A stretch of DNA of 64,000 nt from Diphasiastrum complanatum. Lineage: Eukaryota; Streptophyta; Lycopodiopsida; Lycopodiales; Lycopodiaceae. Below the pieces are notes generated by a model, which saw only the letters and a program-made list of their open reading frames with translations, ran no database searches and was not told where the DNA came from. Shown here piece after piece: positions 36,596 to 49,559 of the stretch. The position numbers were made by a program, and so were the translations under genes. Every line of letters starts with the position of its first letter. Position 1 is the first letter of the stretch. The stretch spans positions 12,222,631 through 12,286,630 of the forward strand of contig CM055097.1 in NCBI GenBank assembly GCA_029204225.1, in the 5' to 3' direction.

Positions 36596-38174
36596 AAAGC
36601 AGGAATCTCTCCATATGGAATTTTTTCAACATAGAGTGAGCATATCTAGATTGGCATATAAAGACATGATTTTCATAAAAATCAATTTCTAGGCCTAGGA
36701 TGTAATGCATCTCTCCTAGATCTTGCATTTTAAACTCACATCCAAGTGCTAGCTTGGTTTCATCAACTAGCTTGATACAACTTCCACAAAGAATAATGTC
36801 ATCAACATAAATTAGAAGAATGACAATATTGCTATCAACAAACTTTAGATACATGGAAGGATCATAGTCACTAAGAGTAAATCCTAGTGAGATAAGAAAA
36901 GAGTCAAGTCTTGAATACCATGATCTTGGTGCTTGCTTGAGTCCATAAAGACTTTTGAAGAGCAAGCACACTTTGGACTCATCCTTGATGAATCCTTGAG
37001 GTTGTTCCATATAGATCTCCTCCTCAAGATAACCATTTAGAAAAGCATTGGATACATCTAATTGGAACACCTTCCACTTGAAAAAACAAGCAAGAGAAAT
37101 AAGAATTCTTATTGTCACCATCTTTGCAACGGGTGCAAAGGTCTCCTCATAATCAAGACCATGGATTTGAGCAAATCCTTTGGCACATAATCTTGCTTTA
37201 TGCTTGTTTATGCTGCCATCATGATTGAACTTGATCCGAAATACCCACTTGCAACCAATCACATGCTTGTTGGATGGAGGATCCACAAGCTCCCAAGTAT
37301 TGTTGGTGATCAATGCATCATACTCTTGCTTCATGGCATCATACCACTCCTTGGTATTGAGTGCCTCTTGTACATTCTTTGGCTCTTCATGAGAGACATA
37401 AAAAACATAATTAGTGGAATCAAGATCCACTTGTTTGCCTTTGTCAACATATGAGAGCCTCTTAGGCTCGGATCTATCTCTCATGGATCTTCTTGGTGAA
37501 AAAATCCGAGGAGAGTCTTCTTCAAATCTCGACCCCATCACATCATGATTGTCTTCAAAATCAATAATTGATGATGCATCCATAGATTTCTTGATCTCGG
37601 CCTCTTCAAATGATGAGTGTTGATCTTCATGAAAGACAACATCTCTACTTTCAATAACTTGAGAAGTAGAGAGTATAAAGACTCTATAGGCCTTCTTGGT
37701 GGATGAGTATCCAACCATGATCCCTTTGCATGCACTAGGATCTTCCTTCTTCCTTGTTTCCAAGGGAATATGGACAAAGCATAAGCATCAAAAAACTCTA
37801 AGGTGATCAACCTTAGGCTTCTTCAAAAAAAAGATTTCATATGGTGACTTTCCTCCAAGAGCTATATGTGGGAGCCTATTGCAAAGATAATTTGCACAAT
37901 TAATGGCTTCTCCCCAAAAATCTTTGGGCAAAGATGCCTCAATTTTCATAGATTTTGCACATTCACATAGAGATCTATTCTTTCTCTCAGCCACTCCAAT
38001 TTGAGATGGAGAGTAGGCACAAGAAAACTCTCTTTTAATGCCTTCAAGCTCACAAAAAACCTGAAATTTATTGGAGATATATTCACCACCTCCATCACTT
38101 CTAAGAGCTTTAATCTTGAATGAGAATTGCTTCTCTACATAAGTTTTGAAAATAAGGAAATGATCAAACATCAT
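36585..38174 (-). pseudogene. Ty1-copia integrase and RT
   Basis: 38174-37788 is integrase core (IKALRSDGGGEYISNKFQ, GVAERKNRSLCE, WGEAINCANYLCNRLP). A frameshift near 37765-37790 joins it to a 392-codon open frame: ACKGIMVGYSSTKKAYRV, then RT with EALNTKEWYDAMKQEYDAL, WVFRIKFNHDGS, VFQLDVSNAFLNGYLEEEIYM, GLKQAPRSWYSRL and the catalytic IYVDDIIL. It stops at MERFLLYRI where an LTR follows, so RNase H is lost. Gag and protease are also absent. Relatively little decay in RT. Confidence 0.9.
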
Positions 38175-39100
38175 AGATTTTGAAGCAAGAAGAAGATCTA
38201 TTTCACATCAAATGATGGAGTATAGGCAAAGTTAGGATCTAACACTCTTAGCACGTGTGAAATACACTAAGAAACCAAATTTGACTCAAATACAATGATA
38301 TTGCATGAAACAAAATGGCTGAGATCTCAAAACAGTGCCTAGATCACATATAGATGAGATTGGCAAGCATACAACTATGATTTTGGATCAAACAAGCAAT
38401 CTCTTGACCAAACCAAATGTGTCCACCCAGTTCTAGGTGCCCTACCTAACCCTCTTCAAAAGCTTATAACTTTTGATTGGCTCAACCAAATGGAATGAAA
38501 CTGATTGCAACAGAAACTAGACAAAAATAGCTTCAAAACAAGCTATCAAGCAAGATAAATGGATCAAACATGAGAGAGAACTTCCAAACTGAAATTGGAT
38601 GTTCCTCACACGTGTCTGAGCACCTGATTCTGTACAGTACTAGGTCAGACCCAATCAATGTCCTTTTGATTTCTTTTGATCCAAGATTGAACAAGATAGC
38701 TAGGAAAATGGGCCTTGACAACTTCTAGCTCAAGATTGATGAAATTTTTTTCACTTAGATGGATCAAAATGCATGGTAACCTTAGGTAGGCTCTGATACC
38801 ATGTTGAATTTCACACGTGTGGACCATCCACTACATGTACTTGTGATCTCCTAAGGTGTGTAGATGCAGCAAGATCAAGACTAGATTGAGATCTGACCTT
38901 GCCTCAATTGAATAATATGTTTTGAAAGTTGAAAATCTAGCAAGCAAATTCTTGTGTATTTTTCAAATTCATTGTCTTCCATGGGAACTATTGGGTGGTT
39001 GGTAGTGAGGGCTGCATGCACCTCAGTTGGTAGCATAGAGGTGGCTACAAGAGCTTCTTTTGGAGATCAATGGTAATTTCATGTGAAATTAACAGATGAC
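38175..39100 (-). other. Copia leader, primer-binding site and 5' LTR remnant
   Basis: The minus strand shows an LTR end ...GTGAAATTCAACA followed by TGGTATCAGAG (38791-38801), the complement of initiator-Met tRNA, then about 600 bp of leader. The LTR starts at 38802 on the plus strand (TGTTGAATTTCACACGTGTG) and is related to 56612 onward. Its far end was not found. Confidence 0.7.
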
Positions 39101-41313
39101 CTCTATGAAACAAACTAATCAATCATCATAAATTTGAGACGTTGAAATTTTTATAGCAAAAAGTTTGATAAGTGCATATGCACGTACCTAGAGAAACATC
39201 CACTACTTGAACTTAAAGCAACATGCACCTTAAAATAGGAGTCGTTGAAGAGTTTTGGAGATGGATTCAAAAGCTTTGAGTGCTCCAAACTTAGAGCACA
39301 AATTGCCACATCTTCCAAGCTTGCATCCACTTCGACTGCAATGAACCTTGCTTCTTCATCGTTCCAAACAACTATTTATCTCTAGACGCGCCATCTTCTA
39401 AAAGTTTGAAGCAAGTCTAGAATCTAGACCCTCAAGTTCATGCATCATCTTTTTGTTGCATGCATAAATTTTGTTTGCTGCTACACGCTACATGCTATTG
39501 AGTGTATACAAAAATAGTGCATGTATACAACTGCAATTTTTATGCTATGCATCATGGTGCAAACCTCAAACTTTGAGATTGCCTTTAAAAATTCATCCCT
39601 TAACGTTGACTTTCTTCCAACTCCATTGACCAAACTTGACACATAGTATTGCCTTTGCAAGGCAAGGCCAAAAATTTGACATCCATAATTTTTCTAAAGA
39701 TCATCTTGATGCTAGTGTGGCTCGACAATAGGACCTACTGCTATGTCCATGACCAATAAGTAGGATTCAGTGTACTCCTAGCCTTGGATACACGGTACTT
39801 CAGTAAATCAAGTTGTTAGTTATGCCACGTCATACTGGATGTGACCCGAAAGTAACTAATATCCTTGTGAGGCCCAGAACACACTAAATGAGTTTAGACA
39901 AGGTTTGAGACAATGTATGCATGTGTAGAGTTATCAATAGCAATTCTATGAATAGTTGGTCCATGCTTAAGACTCTATTCTAGGTGAATCTATGTATAGA
40001 GAACTTAGGGCTATGCATGGCTATGTGCCCAGGTTGCTTTTGGCTCTATATATTGAGGCCAAACTCGCCCTACTCCTCATTGTGATCATTGATTCAATGC
40101 CAGTGTTTCACTCTACATTCATGCTTCTTGTTCCTTGGCTTGGGGGTGAAGCTTCTAGAGTTGATTGGTTGCTTTTACTTGGTTGGGTGGTTGCTCCATA
40201 GTGTGTTTTCCATTGTGTATTGTCTTGTAAGCGGAATCTTAGGGAGCTTCCCTTACACCTACCATAATATATTTACATTGGGACTCCAAATAACTATGTC
40301 TAGTTTGTAAAGTTTCTAGTGATAGGACAAGACCCTGAAAGAGTAATTTTGAGGGAACTTGGTCTCCACCGTCGTAGGTCCTAATGAAGGTTGGTTCACA
40401 AAGTGGAGTTTGAATTCATTGCATGAGGTTTGGAAAGTGACGATTGAATCCATTGCATACAAGTGTATGTTCCTTGTTCTTGGGTTGAGGCTCTTAAAAA
40501 ACATATCAAACTTCAAATGGCATGATGACCACATCTCTCATTTAGGGTGTCACCCACCATAGAAATATTCCTTTTTTCCACCCTTTTGTAGGCTTTGTTT
40601 GAGAGGATCCACATGGAGTTGAATTCCAATCTCTCACACCTAGTTATATCGTTCTCTTTACTGACACCCTAATTTTAACGAAACCCAAGATTTTCAAGCT
40701 TTTCATTTTGAATGTGTCACTAACTCATGTTATGGACATTGATAATATATATTTATAAGATTTCAATCAAAACTGCATTTTTGTTAAGAGATTAAGTGAA
40801 ACCCTCGTGCCCATCAAAGAGAACTCATTGACATAAGTTGGTCAAAACCCTAAATACACTTGGACCAATCAAAGAATCTCCTTTTCTCTAAAGCAACATT
40901 TGGCCACAGCAATCACAACATTCTTGATCTTATTCCTCTCTCAATATATACTCGAATGATTCTCCTCCTCTTTCCTTTTTCTCTATTTGCACACAGTTGA
41001 AAGAGTTTGCAGTTGGTGGTGTGGGCAGTAGGTGGAGATTCTACTCAGCTTACGATGATCAAATGTATGATTTAATGACAAAAACATGTCTGGGATTTTC
41101 TGAAATAACAGCACTATCTAATAGGTTTATACATTATTTCACCTGCGCTTATGTTTCAGATTTTCTGATATTACAGCACTTTCTAGATTCTAACGTAGAT
41201 AAGTTTATACAATATTTCACCTGCGCTCAGTTTGGATCAATCTCCGAATGAAATCCCCGCTTGCAATTGAATGAGCTTGAAGGAGAAACATCAATCTGTA
41301 CAATTACACTATA
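39101..41313. other. Intergenic DNA upstream of GDSL gene
   Basis: No recognisable coding region. 39780-40560 may be LTR-derived but has no defined ends. A CT-rich segment around 40940-40990 immediately precedes the GDSL gene. Confidence 0.4.
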
Positions 41314-42962
41314 ATGGGTGGTGCAATCGGTCATCGTTTGTTGATGTCTGCCTTTGTTACAATTTTTCTTTTTGGTAAGTCTGTTAACATAGAAATAAGT
41401 CTGTATGGCGAGCTTTAAGACGAAATCTCAGCCCTTTTCATTATTGATAACTTACTTCATCTCAGGGAAGACTTGAAAATGTCATGATTATTTAATTTAT
41501 AGCAGCCTCTTTGCAGGCACTGCACATAGTGCAATACCGTTGTTTGTGTTTGGAGACTCATATGTTGACACGGGAAACCACAATCATTCCGCCGCTTAAT
41601 GGAGATATCCTTACGGAATGACGTGGCCTCATCATCCTTCGGGTCGCTACTCAAATGGTCGTCTTCTCACAGACTTTGTGGGTATGCCGATCTACTTAAC
41701 ACTTTCAGCATAAGTTTCATTATCTGTTTTCTCAAATATATACTAAGCAATTTTTTTTCAGCGCATCGTGCACTAATTTCGGTTCTTTAACACTTTCAAT
41801 TTTGTAGCAAAGGCAATGGGAAATAAATCAACGAAACCTTACAGATTGTACACCAGGTCTAGCCGCGGTTTACATAAAACTGTCAAATACGGCCTGAACT
41901 TTGCAGTTGCCGGCAGTGGAGTTTTTGAAGCTTACAACCCCCTGAACTTCAGCGTTCAAGTCGACCAGCTCAAAAGCGTGCTACAGACTATACCGCCAAA
42001 ATTGCTTTCTCTGCAACATACTCTAGTCCTTGTGTCTATTAACGGAAATGATTACGGTTATTTCTTAGCAACAAATGGCAGTTTCAAGGTCCTGTTCGTT
42101 CATCTTGCCATTTACAGACCTAGAAAGCATGTTACTCTAAGCAGTTCTTTTGCATTCGTAGGTCAATTTTAGTACTGGTTTAGGCTTTGATGGAACAATC
42201 CATGAACGGTGCAAATTTGCAAAAGGAATTCATTCAAAGTTTTATGCTCTTTAGGAATTACCAGTCTATGTGGCAAGAGTCGTCAGCGAGATTATCAGAA
42301 ATATCCAAAGGCTTTATGGTTTGGGATTGAGAAGATTTGTTCTAGGGAACCTTGGGACTCTGGAATGTCTACCCGATGAAACTGACAAAGTTGCATACAA
42401 GAGTTGTGTACCTACTTATCATCCTATGATTCAATACCATAATCGGTTACTTGCCCAAGAGCTGAACACAACGTTTGCAGCTTTGAAAGGCGCAGACTTC
42501 TTCATGTTGGATCAGTATAGAGCATTCTCAACAGTCATCGCCAACCCATCTCCCTTTGGTAAGCCCTAGCTTCTGTATTTTTGCATAACGTTACAAAAAT
42601 TGTTATGAAATTTTGTTCAACTTCTAATCAGATTTTAACAGTATGGTGACAATTTTTGATTGATTGTTGCTGCAGGTATCAAGCACAGGCTGCAGCCTTG
42701 CTGCGCTCCAAAACCAGGAACAAATGGTAGTTGTGGGCAAGCAGATGTAAACGGAGAGCCTTTGTATGATGTTTGTTCCAATCCAGAAACCCATTTGTTT
42801 TGGGATGAAGGGCATCCCAGTCAAGCCGGTTGGAATGCTCTAGCATCAATTTCCTTTGTGCAAGAGAACTCCTGCCACAATAATTTCCCAAATCTTGCAG
42901 CATGGCTACAAAATGGAACCACATCTCAACATTTTGTGCATCATCATCATCCTCACCAATGA
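41314..42962 (+). pseudogene. GDSL esterase/lipase (five exons, one in-frame stop)
   Basis: SGNH-fold serine hydrolase, expected to be secreted: exon 1 is a short hydrophobic signal-like start (LLMSAFVTIFLF). Exons are 41314-41374, 41517-41681, 41808-42088, 42255-42558 and 42676-42962, all with GT-AG junctions and matching phases, 1,098 bases in total. Block I FVFGDSYVDTGN carries the catalytic Ser, block III is NGNDYG, and block V WDEGHPSQAGW supplies the Asp-His pair. The sequence PYGMTWPHHPSGRYSNGRLLTDFV matches the At5g03610-like plant subgroup. Exon 2 contains a TAA right after HNHSAA, where relatives have a sense codon. Everything else is intact, so this is a recent pseudogene, a sequencing error, or a rare stop allele. 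Confidence 0.85.
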
Positions 42963-43434
42963 CTAGGCCCACACCAATGATATGAGATTGCCACCAGCAC
43001 TAAGTTTTTGTCCTTGTCCCAGTACTATAAGCTATTTGCTAAAAGTTGAGATGTCACTCATAGTGAGTTTGAGCATTATAAATAATTGTCTTTTAGTTTA
43101 TTAGTATTTATAAAATCCAAACTTTTGGTTTTTAAAGATTAGAAGACTCTCTTGATGTATATAGATCACCTTCTTTTTGTCAACTAGATATTATATGGAT
43201 AATTGCTAACCCTTTTGCTTTCAGTAGTACTACCTTGTAGAAAACTTTTTTTTTTAACCTAACAAAAAGCGTATCAAAAATAAATCTTGCAGGCCTTTTA
43301 ACAACCCATGGGCCAAAAGACTATGATTTTATATGGAGAAGGCTCAAAATTGTATACAAAGTCTTATAATACATTTATATTTTTTCATTAGGATTTCAAT
43401 TAATTCAAACTTTTGGTTATTTTTTGGGAAAGTC
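42963..43434. other. 3' flank of GDSL gene
   Basis: AT-rich, no gene; it meets truncated copia RT at about 43435. Confidence 0.5.
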
Positions 43435-45067
43435 GACAAGTGTAGAAATGAAATTTGGATGAGGAATGTATTGATCCTCTGAAACCAAGTTCTGGCAGAC
43501 TGTTTCAAGCCGTAAAGTGCCTTATGGAGTTTACAAACATGATTCTTCATACCTTCCAGAATGTATCCTTCGGGTTGGATCATGTAGATGTCTTCTTCTA
43601 TGACTCCATTCAGATAGGCTGTTTGCACATCAAGTTGATGCACTTCAAGATCGGCTGCTGCAACATACAATAGGAAGGCTTGGATCGATGAATGCTTGAT
43701 TACTAGACTGAAAGTCTCACTGTAGTCAACATTCAAAATCTGAATAAATCCTCGTGCTACCAGTCTTGCCTTCTTTCTATCAAGCGCTCCATTGGCATTG
43801 TACTTGATCTTAAAGATCCACTTGCAGTCGATGATATTGTAGCCAGCAGGAGCTTCAACTAATGACTACGTCTGGTTCTTGATCAGAGAGGAATACTCTC
43901 TGTCCATGGCTTATCTCCAGAGATCAGAGTTTGGTTGGCTAAGTGCCTCTTTGACTGTCATTGGTTCCTGTATCAAAAGATAGGTAGACTCAGGAGTATA
44001 CGTTGTGGGCTGTGTGCGCACTCGGCTTGATCTTCTTGGAGGAATTAACTAATGAACCATTCTTGGAACTTGTTATTGGGTAGCAGCAACATCTTCATTT
44101 GACTCGTTGTCAAGTAGTGGATCGACGATGGACATGCTTGAGCCTGAAGCTCAGATTGACGTGTCAATGACAAGAGTTAAAGGTTCTCTTGGAACAATGC
44201 CTTTGCCTTTGATGTCGATGAACCGATCCTCGATAAAGGCTGTATCCCGACTAAACAAGATTTGCTGGATATCGAGATCATATAACTTGTATGTGATGTC
44301 AGATGAAGTGTAACCAATTAGGATGGCCTTGAGACCTTGGAAGTCAAATTTCTTCCTTGTCTCTTTCGGGATCTGGGGGTAGGCGATATATCCGAACACT
44401 CGTAGGTTCTTCACAAAAGGCTTAGAGCCTGTCCACACCTCATGGGGTGTTCTGCCTGAGAGATCTTGGTTGAACATCTGTTCTGGACGTAAGCTGTAGT
44501 GGAGACAGCTTTGGCCCAGAAGTTCTTGGGCAGTGATGCATGCGCCAGCATACATTTAGTTGATTCAACCAGGGTACGGTTCTCTCTCTCGGCCAAGCCG
44601 TTTGACTGAGGAGAATAAGGAGTGATAAATTGCTGCTCAATGCCTTGGCTTTTGTAGTACTCCTTAAATTCGGTAGAGATGTACTCTCTATTGTTGTCAG
44701 ACCTCATGGCTTTGATCGTCCTTCCAGTCTCTTTTTCTGCACGCTCCTTGAAGATTTTGAAGCAATTAAAAGTTTTTGATTTCTTTTTTATAAAGTACAC
44801 CATAGTTTTTCTGGAAAATTCATCAATAAAAGTTATGAAATACTTTGTATCCTTCAGAGAAGGATTCTGCATCGGGCCACAAATGTCTGTATGTACGATA
44901 TCTAACAATCCTCTAGCAGTATGTTGATGGCTTGATCTAAATGGTTTTCTAGTCTGTTTACCAACTAAGCAGTCTTGACAGACAGGTAACTCGACTTTAT
45001 TATCAGGATAGTCTAGATCAAGAACAATAGAATGTTTAGACATTTGCTGTATAGAGGTATGATTCAA
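43435..45067 (-). pseudogene. Ty1-copia pre-integrase, integrase and RT fragment
   Basis: 45067 leftward: CQDCLVGKQTRKPF, HTDICGPMQ, MRSDNNREYISTEF and GLAERENRTLVES give the zinc-finger tail and core of integrase. A frameshift near 44440 leads to VWTGSKPFVKNLRVFGY. RT follows at 43736-43450 with HQLDVQTAYLNGVIEEDIYM and YGLKQSARTWF, then is truncated before the YVDD motif. Family as at 4555-6745. Confidence 0.88.
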
Positions 45068-45200
45068 GTGATGACTCGGAGGACTACAATATACTTTCTG
45101 ACGAACAAATCCGATACTCTCAAGTTCTTCATGCAGTTCAAGACATCATCAAAAAAATTGACCCAAAGAAGAATCAAAACTCTACGCTCTGATGCAGGGG
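45062..45200 (+). pseudogene. Copia integrase fragment, left part of an interrupted element
   Basis: Encodes TTIYFLTNKSDTLKFF and IKTLRSDAG, then is interrupted by the copia element 45201-49057. The frame resumes at 49058. Confidence 0.75.
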
Positions 45201-46061
45201 TGTTGAAAATTGTCACTTCTCACTTGTCATTGTTTATTGTAAATAAAGATCAATCATTAGAACAATGTTCATGATCTGATTTCACACGTGTGGAGTCTGT
45301 TCCCACTTGTGAAAGAAAGTATTTTTCATACTTGTAAACATCTATTTTGATTTTGTATCAATCAAGTTAGTGTGAACATGATATGACTAGTTTTTAGTCA
45401 AGTTGACTAGTCACCTAGAAATTAGCTTTTCCTAGCATGTGCATGAGTAAATGCACCCACATGGCAAGTGGATGTTCACACGTGTGTATAGAGTTCTAGA
45501 AGATAAGAGTTGACCATTTTTCTTAGATCCTATTTTGTAGGGAATATTCCTATATTCTAGGAGACTAGCTCTTTGGATTTTAGCCATATTCTAGAAGGTC
45601 AACTTTGGATAAGGATCAAGGATGGATCAAATGGATAGATTTGAGTGATGTGGCACTCTTCACACGTGTGAAGACCTGCTGGACTGTACCAGACTCGTGG
45701 ATGTACTTGATCCATAAAAGGATCATCATTTTGTTAATGAGATTGATGAGACTTTTGCATTCTACACTTTTATGAGATTTCTAGTCAATAGAATTGTGAT
45801 TTTTATGAATGATTGCTATCAAGAACCAAAGTACTTGTTGTTTCAGGTGCAGGCCGTACAGTGGATAGTACTCCACACATGTGAGGCCGCTTTCACTGAT
45901 TTATGAAGTTTTGATTCATTGCTCTTGCTTAAATCTAAGTGTAGTGAATCTAGATCAAGATCTAAAGTGTAGAACTTGATAGATCCATTGATTAAGCAAC
46001 CAATAACTCTCTATGATTGTTAAGTACAACCATTATTGTCCTTTAAACTAAAATTTTATCA
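45201..46061 (+). repeat. 5' LTR of copia element
   Basis: 861 bp. Contains three exact CACACGTGTG palindromes (45283, 45477, 45661). About 85 bp longer than the 3' LTR, owing to a deletion in the latter after GTGAGGCCG. Confidence 0.92.
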
Positions 46062-46073
46062 TGGTATCAGATC
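46062..46073 (+). other. Primer-binding site (initiator-Met tRNA)
   Basis: TGGTATCAGATC immediately after the LTR; one base off the usual TGGTATCAGAGC. Confidence 0.85.
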
Positions 46074-46680
46074 TAAGTATGAGAGTGATCAATTGAATCA
46101 TAGAACTTTCAAAGATCATTGGCAAAATTTGTTTTTGGCCAATACTAGTGAGGGCAAGTTCATCTAAAGTGATAGCTTGTTTCTATTTGGATCAAATCAA
46201 CTTGGAGGCTGTGTATGTACTTTTCACACGTGTAAAACCGTATAACAACTTTCATTTCAAGTTACTTTGTGTTTTTTGGTCCTAAAATCTCAATTCTAGT
46301 CCATTTTTAGTGCTTTTTGAAGCATAGTATCGATCTAGATTCAATCTAGCTAATGCCTATGACCAAATAGAGTTTTAGATCATTGAAGCATTTTTTTTTG
46401 GAGTTTAAGATCAGATCTAAGAGGCTGATTTCTTCAGATCCTTAGTTGAAGTGAAATCTCTAAGAAAACTGTAAAGCAATTTTTTTTTTTTTGTGAGAGT
46501 GAAATCTAGGAATTTTTGTCAAGATCTTTGTGTATTATTCAAGCTTGTGTGCTAGTTTGATAGAGACCAGGCTACAGGCAATCTTGTAAGCTTTAGGCCT
46601 TTCATAGATCTTTAAAATTCATAAATCTTTGTGATTTTAAGAAGAGCTCTTATTCTACAATGTCATCCATGGGTGGATAG

Positions 46681-48264
46681 TTGTTGGAATCAAGTGAGAG
46701 ACTCACTTCCACAAATTATTCCATTTGGAAAGTGAGGATGGAATCAGTTCCCACATGGCATAAGAGATTAGGCCATCCTAATCTTCAATCTATGGATTCA
46801 ATGGCAAGCAAGGAACTAGCTCTCGACCTACCAAGAGCTTTCAAAAAGTGTGGAAAGATGTGTGAGGCATGTGGCCTTGCAAAGTCACACAAATCTTCTT
46901 ACAAGAGATCTTCATCAAGATCTCCCTCTCCCTTGGATCTCATACATTCTGATGTACATAGTTTTTCACATGCAAGTAATGGAAGTGCCTTGATGTATGT
47001 AACTTTTATAGATGATTGTACTAGATTCATGTCTTACTCCTTCTTAGCTACATTGCTTGAAGAACCATAATCTTTTGAAGAAGCATATAGATCTAAAGTT
47101 TGGAGAGATGCAATGCAAGTAGAGTATGATGCATTAGAAGAAAATCATACTTGGAATCTTGTAAATCTTCCAAGAGGGAAGAAGCCACTTGCATGTAAGT
47201 GGATTTATAGAATAAAGTACAATCAAGATGGATCTGTTTGGCTTTGTACTAAGTGCTTTTGAACCTTCTTTATATTTCAAATGTAATGAAGGAAAGATCA
47301 TCATTTTGGTGCTTTATGTTGATGACATCATTATGACAGGAAATGATGATGAAGGCATAAGCAAAGTAAGTTCAAGATGGTAGATCTAGGCTTCCTAAAG
47401 TTTATACTTGGGATAGAAGTGTCTAGAAGTAGCAATTGTACTTTCATAAGTCAATCAAAGTATGCTACTTCCATTCTTAAAAAGTTTGGTATGAAAGATT
47501 GTAAGGGGATTGACACCCCTATGGAGCATGTTGTGAAAGCAACTAATGAAGGTGATGAAGCATCCTTTGAGGACATCACCCTCTTTAGAAAGCTTATAGG
47601 CTCCCTAATCTATTTAACCATCACTAGACCTGACTTAAGTTTTTGTGTAAGCAAGTTGAGTCAAAATATGCAAGCTCCTTTAGTGCATCATTGGAAAAGT
47701 GCCAAGAGAGTGCTTAGATATGTTTCTAGTACTAGATTTTTTGGCATACTTTATGAAGGATCTAACTTCCACTTGAGAGCCTACTCGGATTCAGATTTTG
47801 CAGGTGACAAGATGGATAGAAAGTCCATTAGTGCATTTGCAACATTCCTTTTTGGAGGAGTAATATCTTGGCTTTCCAAAAAGCAAGATACTATCTCACT
47901 ATCTTCTTGTGAAGCCAACTACAAGGCATTGACTTCAACAACCAAAGAGCCCCTATGGCTAAGAAGACTCTTGATGGAGCTACATGTGCTAGAGGCCGAG
48001 GAGATCCTTTATATATTTTGTGACAATCAAGCTTCTCAACAAATTGCTTCCAATCCTATCTTCCATGCTAGAACAAAGCATATTGAGATAGCTCACCACT
48101 TCATGAGGGAGAAGGTACCATCCAAGGAGGTGCAACTACATCATGTACCATCATCCGAATGCATAGCTGATATTTTAACCAAGCCATTGTCCAAAGATCC
48201 ATTTTTCAAGTTAAGATATTCTCTTGGAATTTTAGATAGATGTACATTAGATTTGCCAAGTTAG
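46681..48264 (+). pseudogene. Copia polyprotein remnant with intact RNase H
   Basis: The gag start (LESSERLTSTNYSIWKVRMES) is fused directly to the pre-integrase block WHKRLGHPNLQSM and CGKMCEACGLAKSH, then the integrase start HSDVHSFSH and VTFIDD. A second deletion leads to RT N-terminus (AMQVEYDALEENHTWNLV, CKWIYRIKYNQDGS). A third leads to LYVDDIIMTGND. From 47377 a 295-codon open frame holds the RT end and complete RNase H (DLGFLKFILGIEV, RAYSDSDFAGDKMDRKS, CDNQASQQIASNP, RTKHIEIAHHFMREKV, ADILTKPL). It would need helper enzymes to move. Confidence 0.9.
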
Positions 48265-48277
48265 AAGTGAGGAGGAG

Positions 48278-49057
48278 TGTTGAAAATTGTCACTTCTCAC
48301 TTGTCATTTTTTACTGTAAATAAAGATCAATCATGAGTGCAATGTTCATGATTTGATTTCACACGTGTGGAGCCTGTTCCCACGTGTGAAAGAAAGTACT
48401 TTTCATATTTGTAAATATCTACCTTGATTTTGTATCAATCAAGTCAAGTGTGAACATGATATGACTAGTTTTTAGTCAAGTTGACTAGTCACCTAGAAAT
48501 TAGCTTTTCCTTGCATGTATGAGTAAATGCACCCACATGGCAAGTGGATGTTCACACGTGTGTATAGAGTTCTAGAAGATAAGAGTTGACCATTTTCCTT
48601 GGATCCTATTTTGTAGAGAATATTCCTATATTCTAGGAGACTAGCTCTTTGGATTTTAGCCATATTCTAGAAGGTCAACTTTGGATAAGGATCAAAGATG
48701 GATCAAATGGATAGATATGAGTGATGTGGCACTCTTCACACGTGTAAAGACCTGCTAGACTGTACCAGACTCGTGGATGTACTTGATCCATAAAAGGATC
48801 ATCATTTTGCTAATGAGATTGATGAGACTTTTGCATTCTACACTTTTGTGAGATTTCTAGTCAATAGAATTGTGATTTTTATGAATAATTGCTATCAAGA
48901 ACCAAAGTACTTGTTGTTTCAGGTGCATGCCGTACAGTAGACAGTACTCCACACGTGTGAGGCCGTAGAATTTGATAGATTTATTGATTAAGCAACCAAT
49001 AACTCTTTATGATTGTTAAGTACAATCATTATTGTCCTTTAAACTGAAATTTTATCA
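48278..49057 (+). repeat. 3' LTR of copia element
   Basis: 780 bp, close match to the 5' LTR except for one internal deletion and scattered substitutions. Confidence 0.92.
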
Positions 49058-49545
49058 AGGGAGAGTGTTTATCTCCAACAAATTCAAAGACTTCTGTGCA
49101 CAAGGCAACTGAAATACAACAATATTTTACAAAAAACTCACCTTAGTCCAATGGTGTAGCTAAATGGAAGACTCTATCACTCATTGAGAGTGCCAAGAGC
49201 ATGCTGGCCCATGCATCTCTTCCAAAGAAATTTTGGACAGAAGCTATTACTATAGTAGCCTACTTTCAAAATCGATCCATTTTATAGGCTCTGAATGGCA
49301 AGACACCTTATGAGGTGTGGACAGGAGCAAAGCCATCACTCAACCATATCAGAGTGTTTGGATGTTTTGCTTTCAGTCATATCTCTGCTGCTCCAGAAAA
49401 ATTTGACCCAAGGATCGAACAATCAAAATCCGATCCAAGGTCAAAAAATCCAAAATCCGACCCAAGGGACTGACAATAGAAGATTGATTTTCATTGGCTA
49501 TTCCTTAGATCTGAAGGCATACAAGCTCTACAACCTGGACACATC
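49058..49545 (+). pseudogene. Copia integrase fragment, right part of interrupted element
   Basis: Continues GECLSPTNSK, then VAKWKTLSLIESAKSMLAHASLPKKFW and LNGKTPYEVWTGAKPSLNHIRVFGC. It ends near YNLDTS where TIR-transposon sequence begins. Confidence 0.8.
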
Positions 49546-49559
49546 AACAATGGGAGACT

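Larger units (their letters stand above)
45201..49057 (+). mobile_element. Ty1-copia LTR retrotransposon with both LTRs, internally deleted
   Basis: The 5' LTR is 45201-46061 and the 3' LTR 48278-49057; both start TGTTGAAAAT and end TTTTATCA. The primer-binding site TGGTATCAGATC begins at 46062 and the purine tract GAAGTGAGGAGGAG ends at 48277. Flanks are AGGGG and AGGGA, a 5-bp duplication with one mismatch. The internal region is only 2.2 kb, with gag, integrase and part of RT deleted, so it is non-autonomous. It sits inside an older copia integrase (45062-45200 and 49058-49545). Confidence 0.92.
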
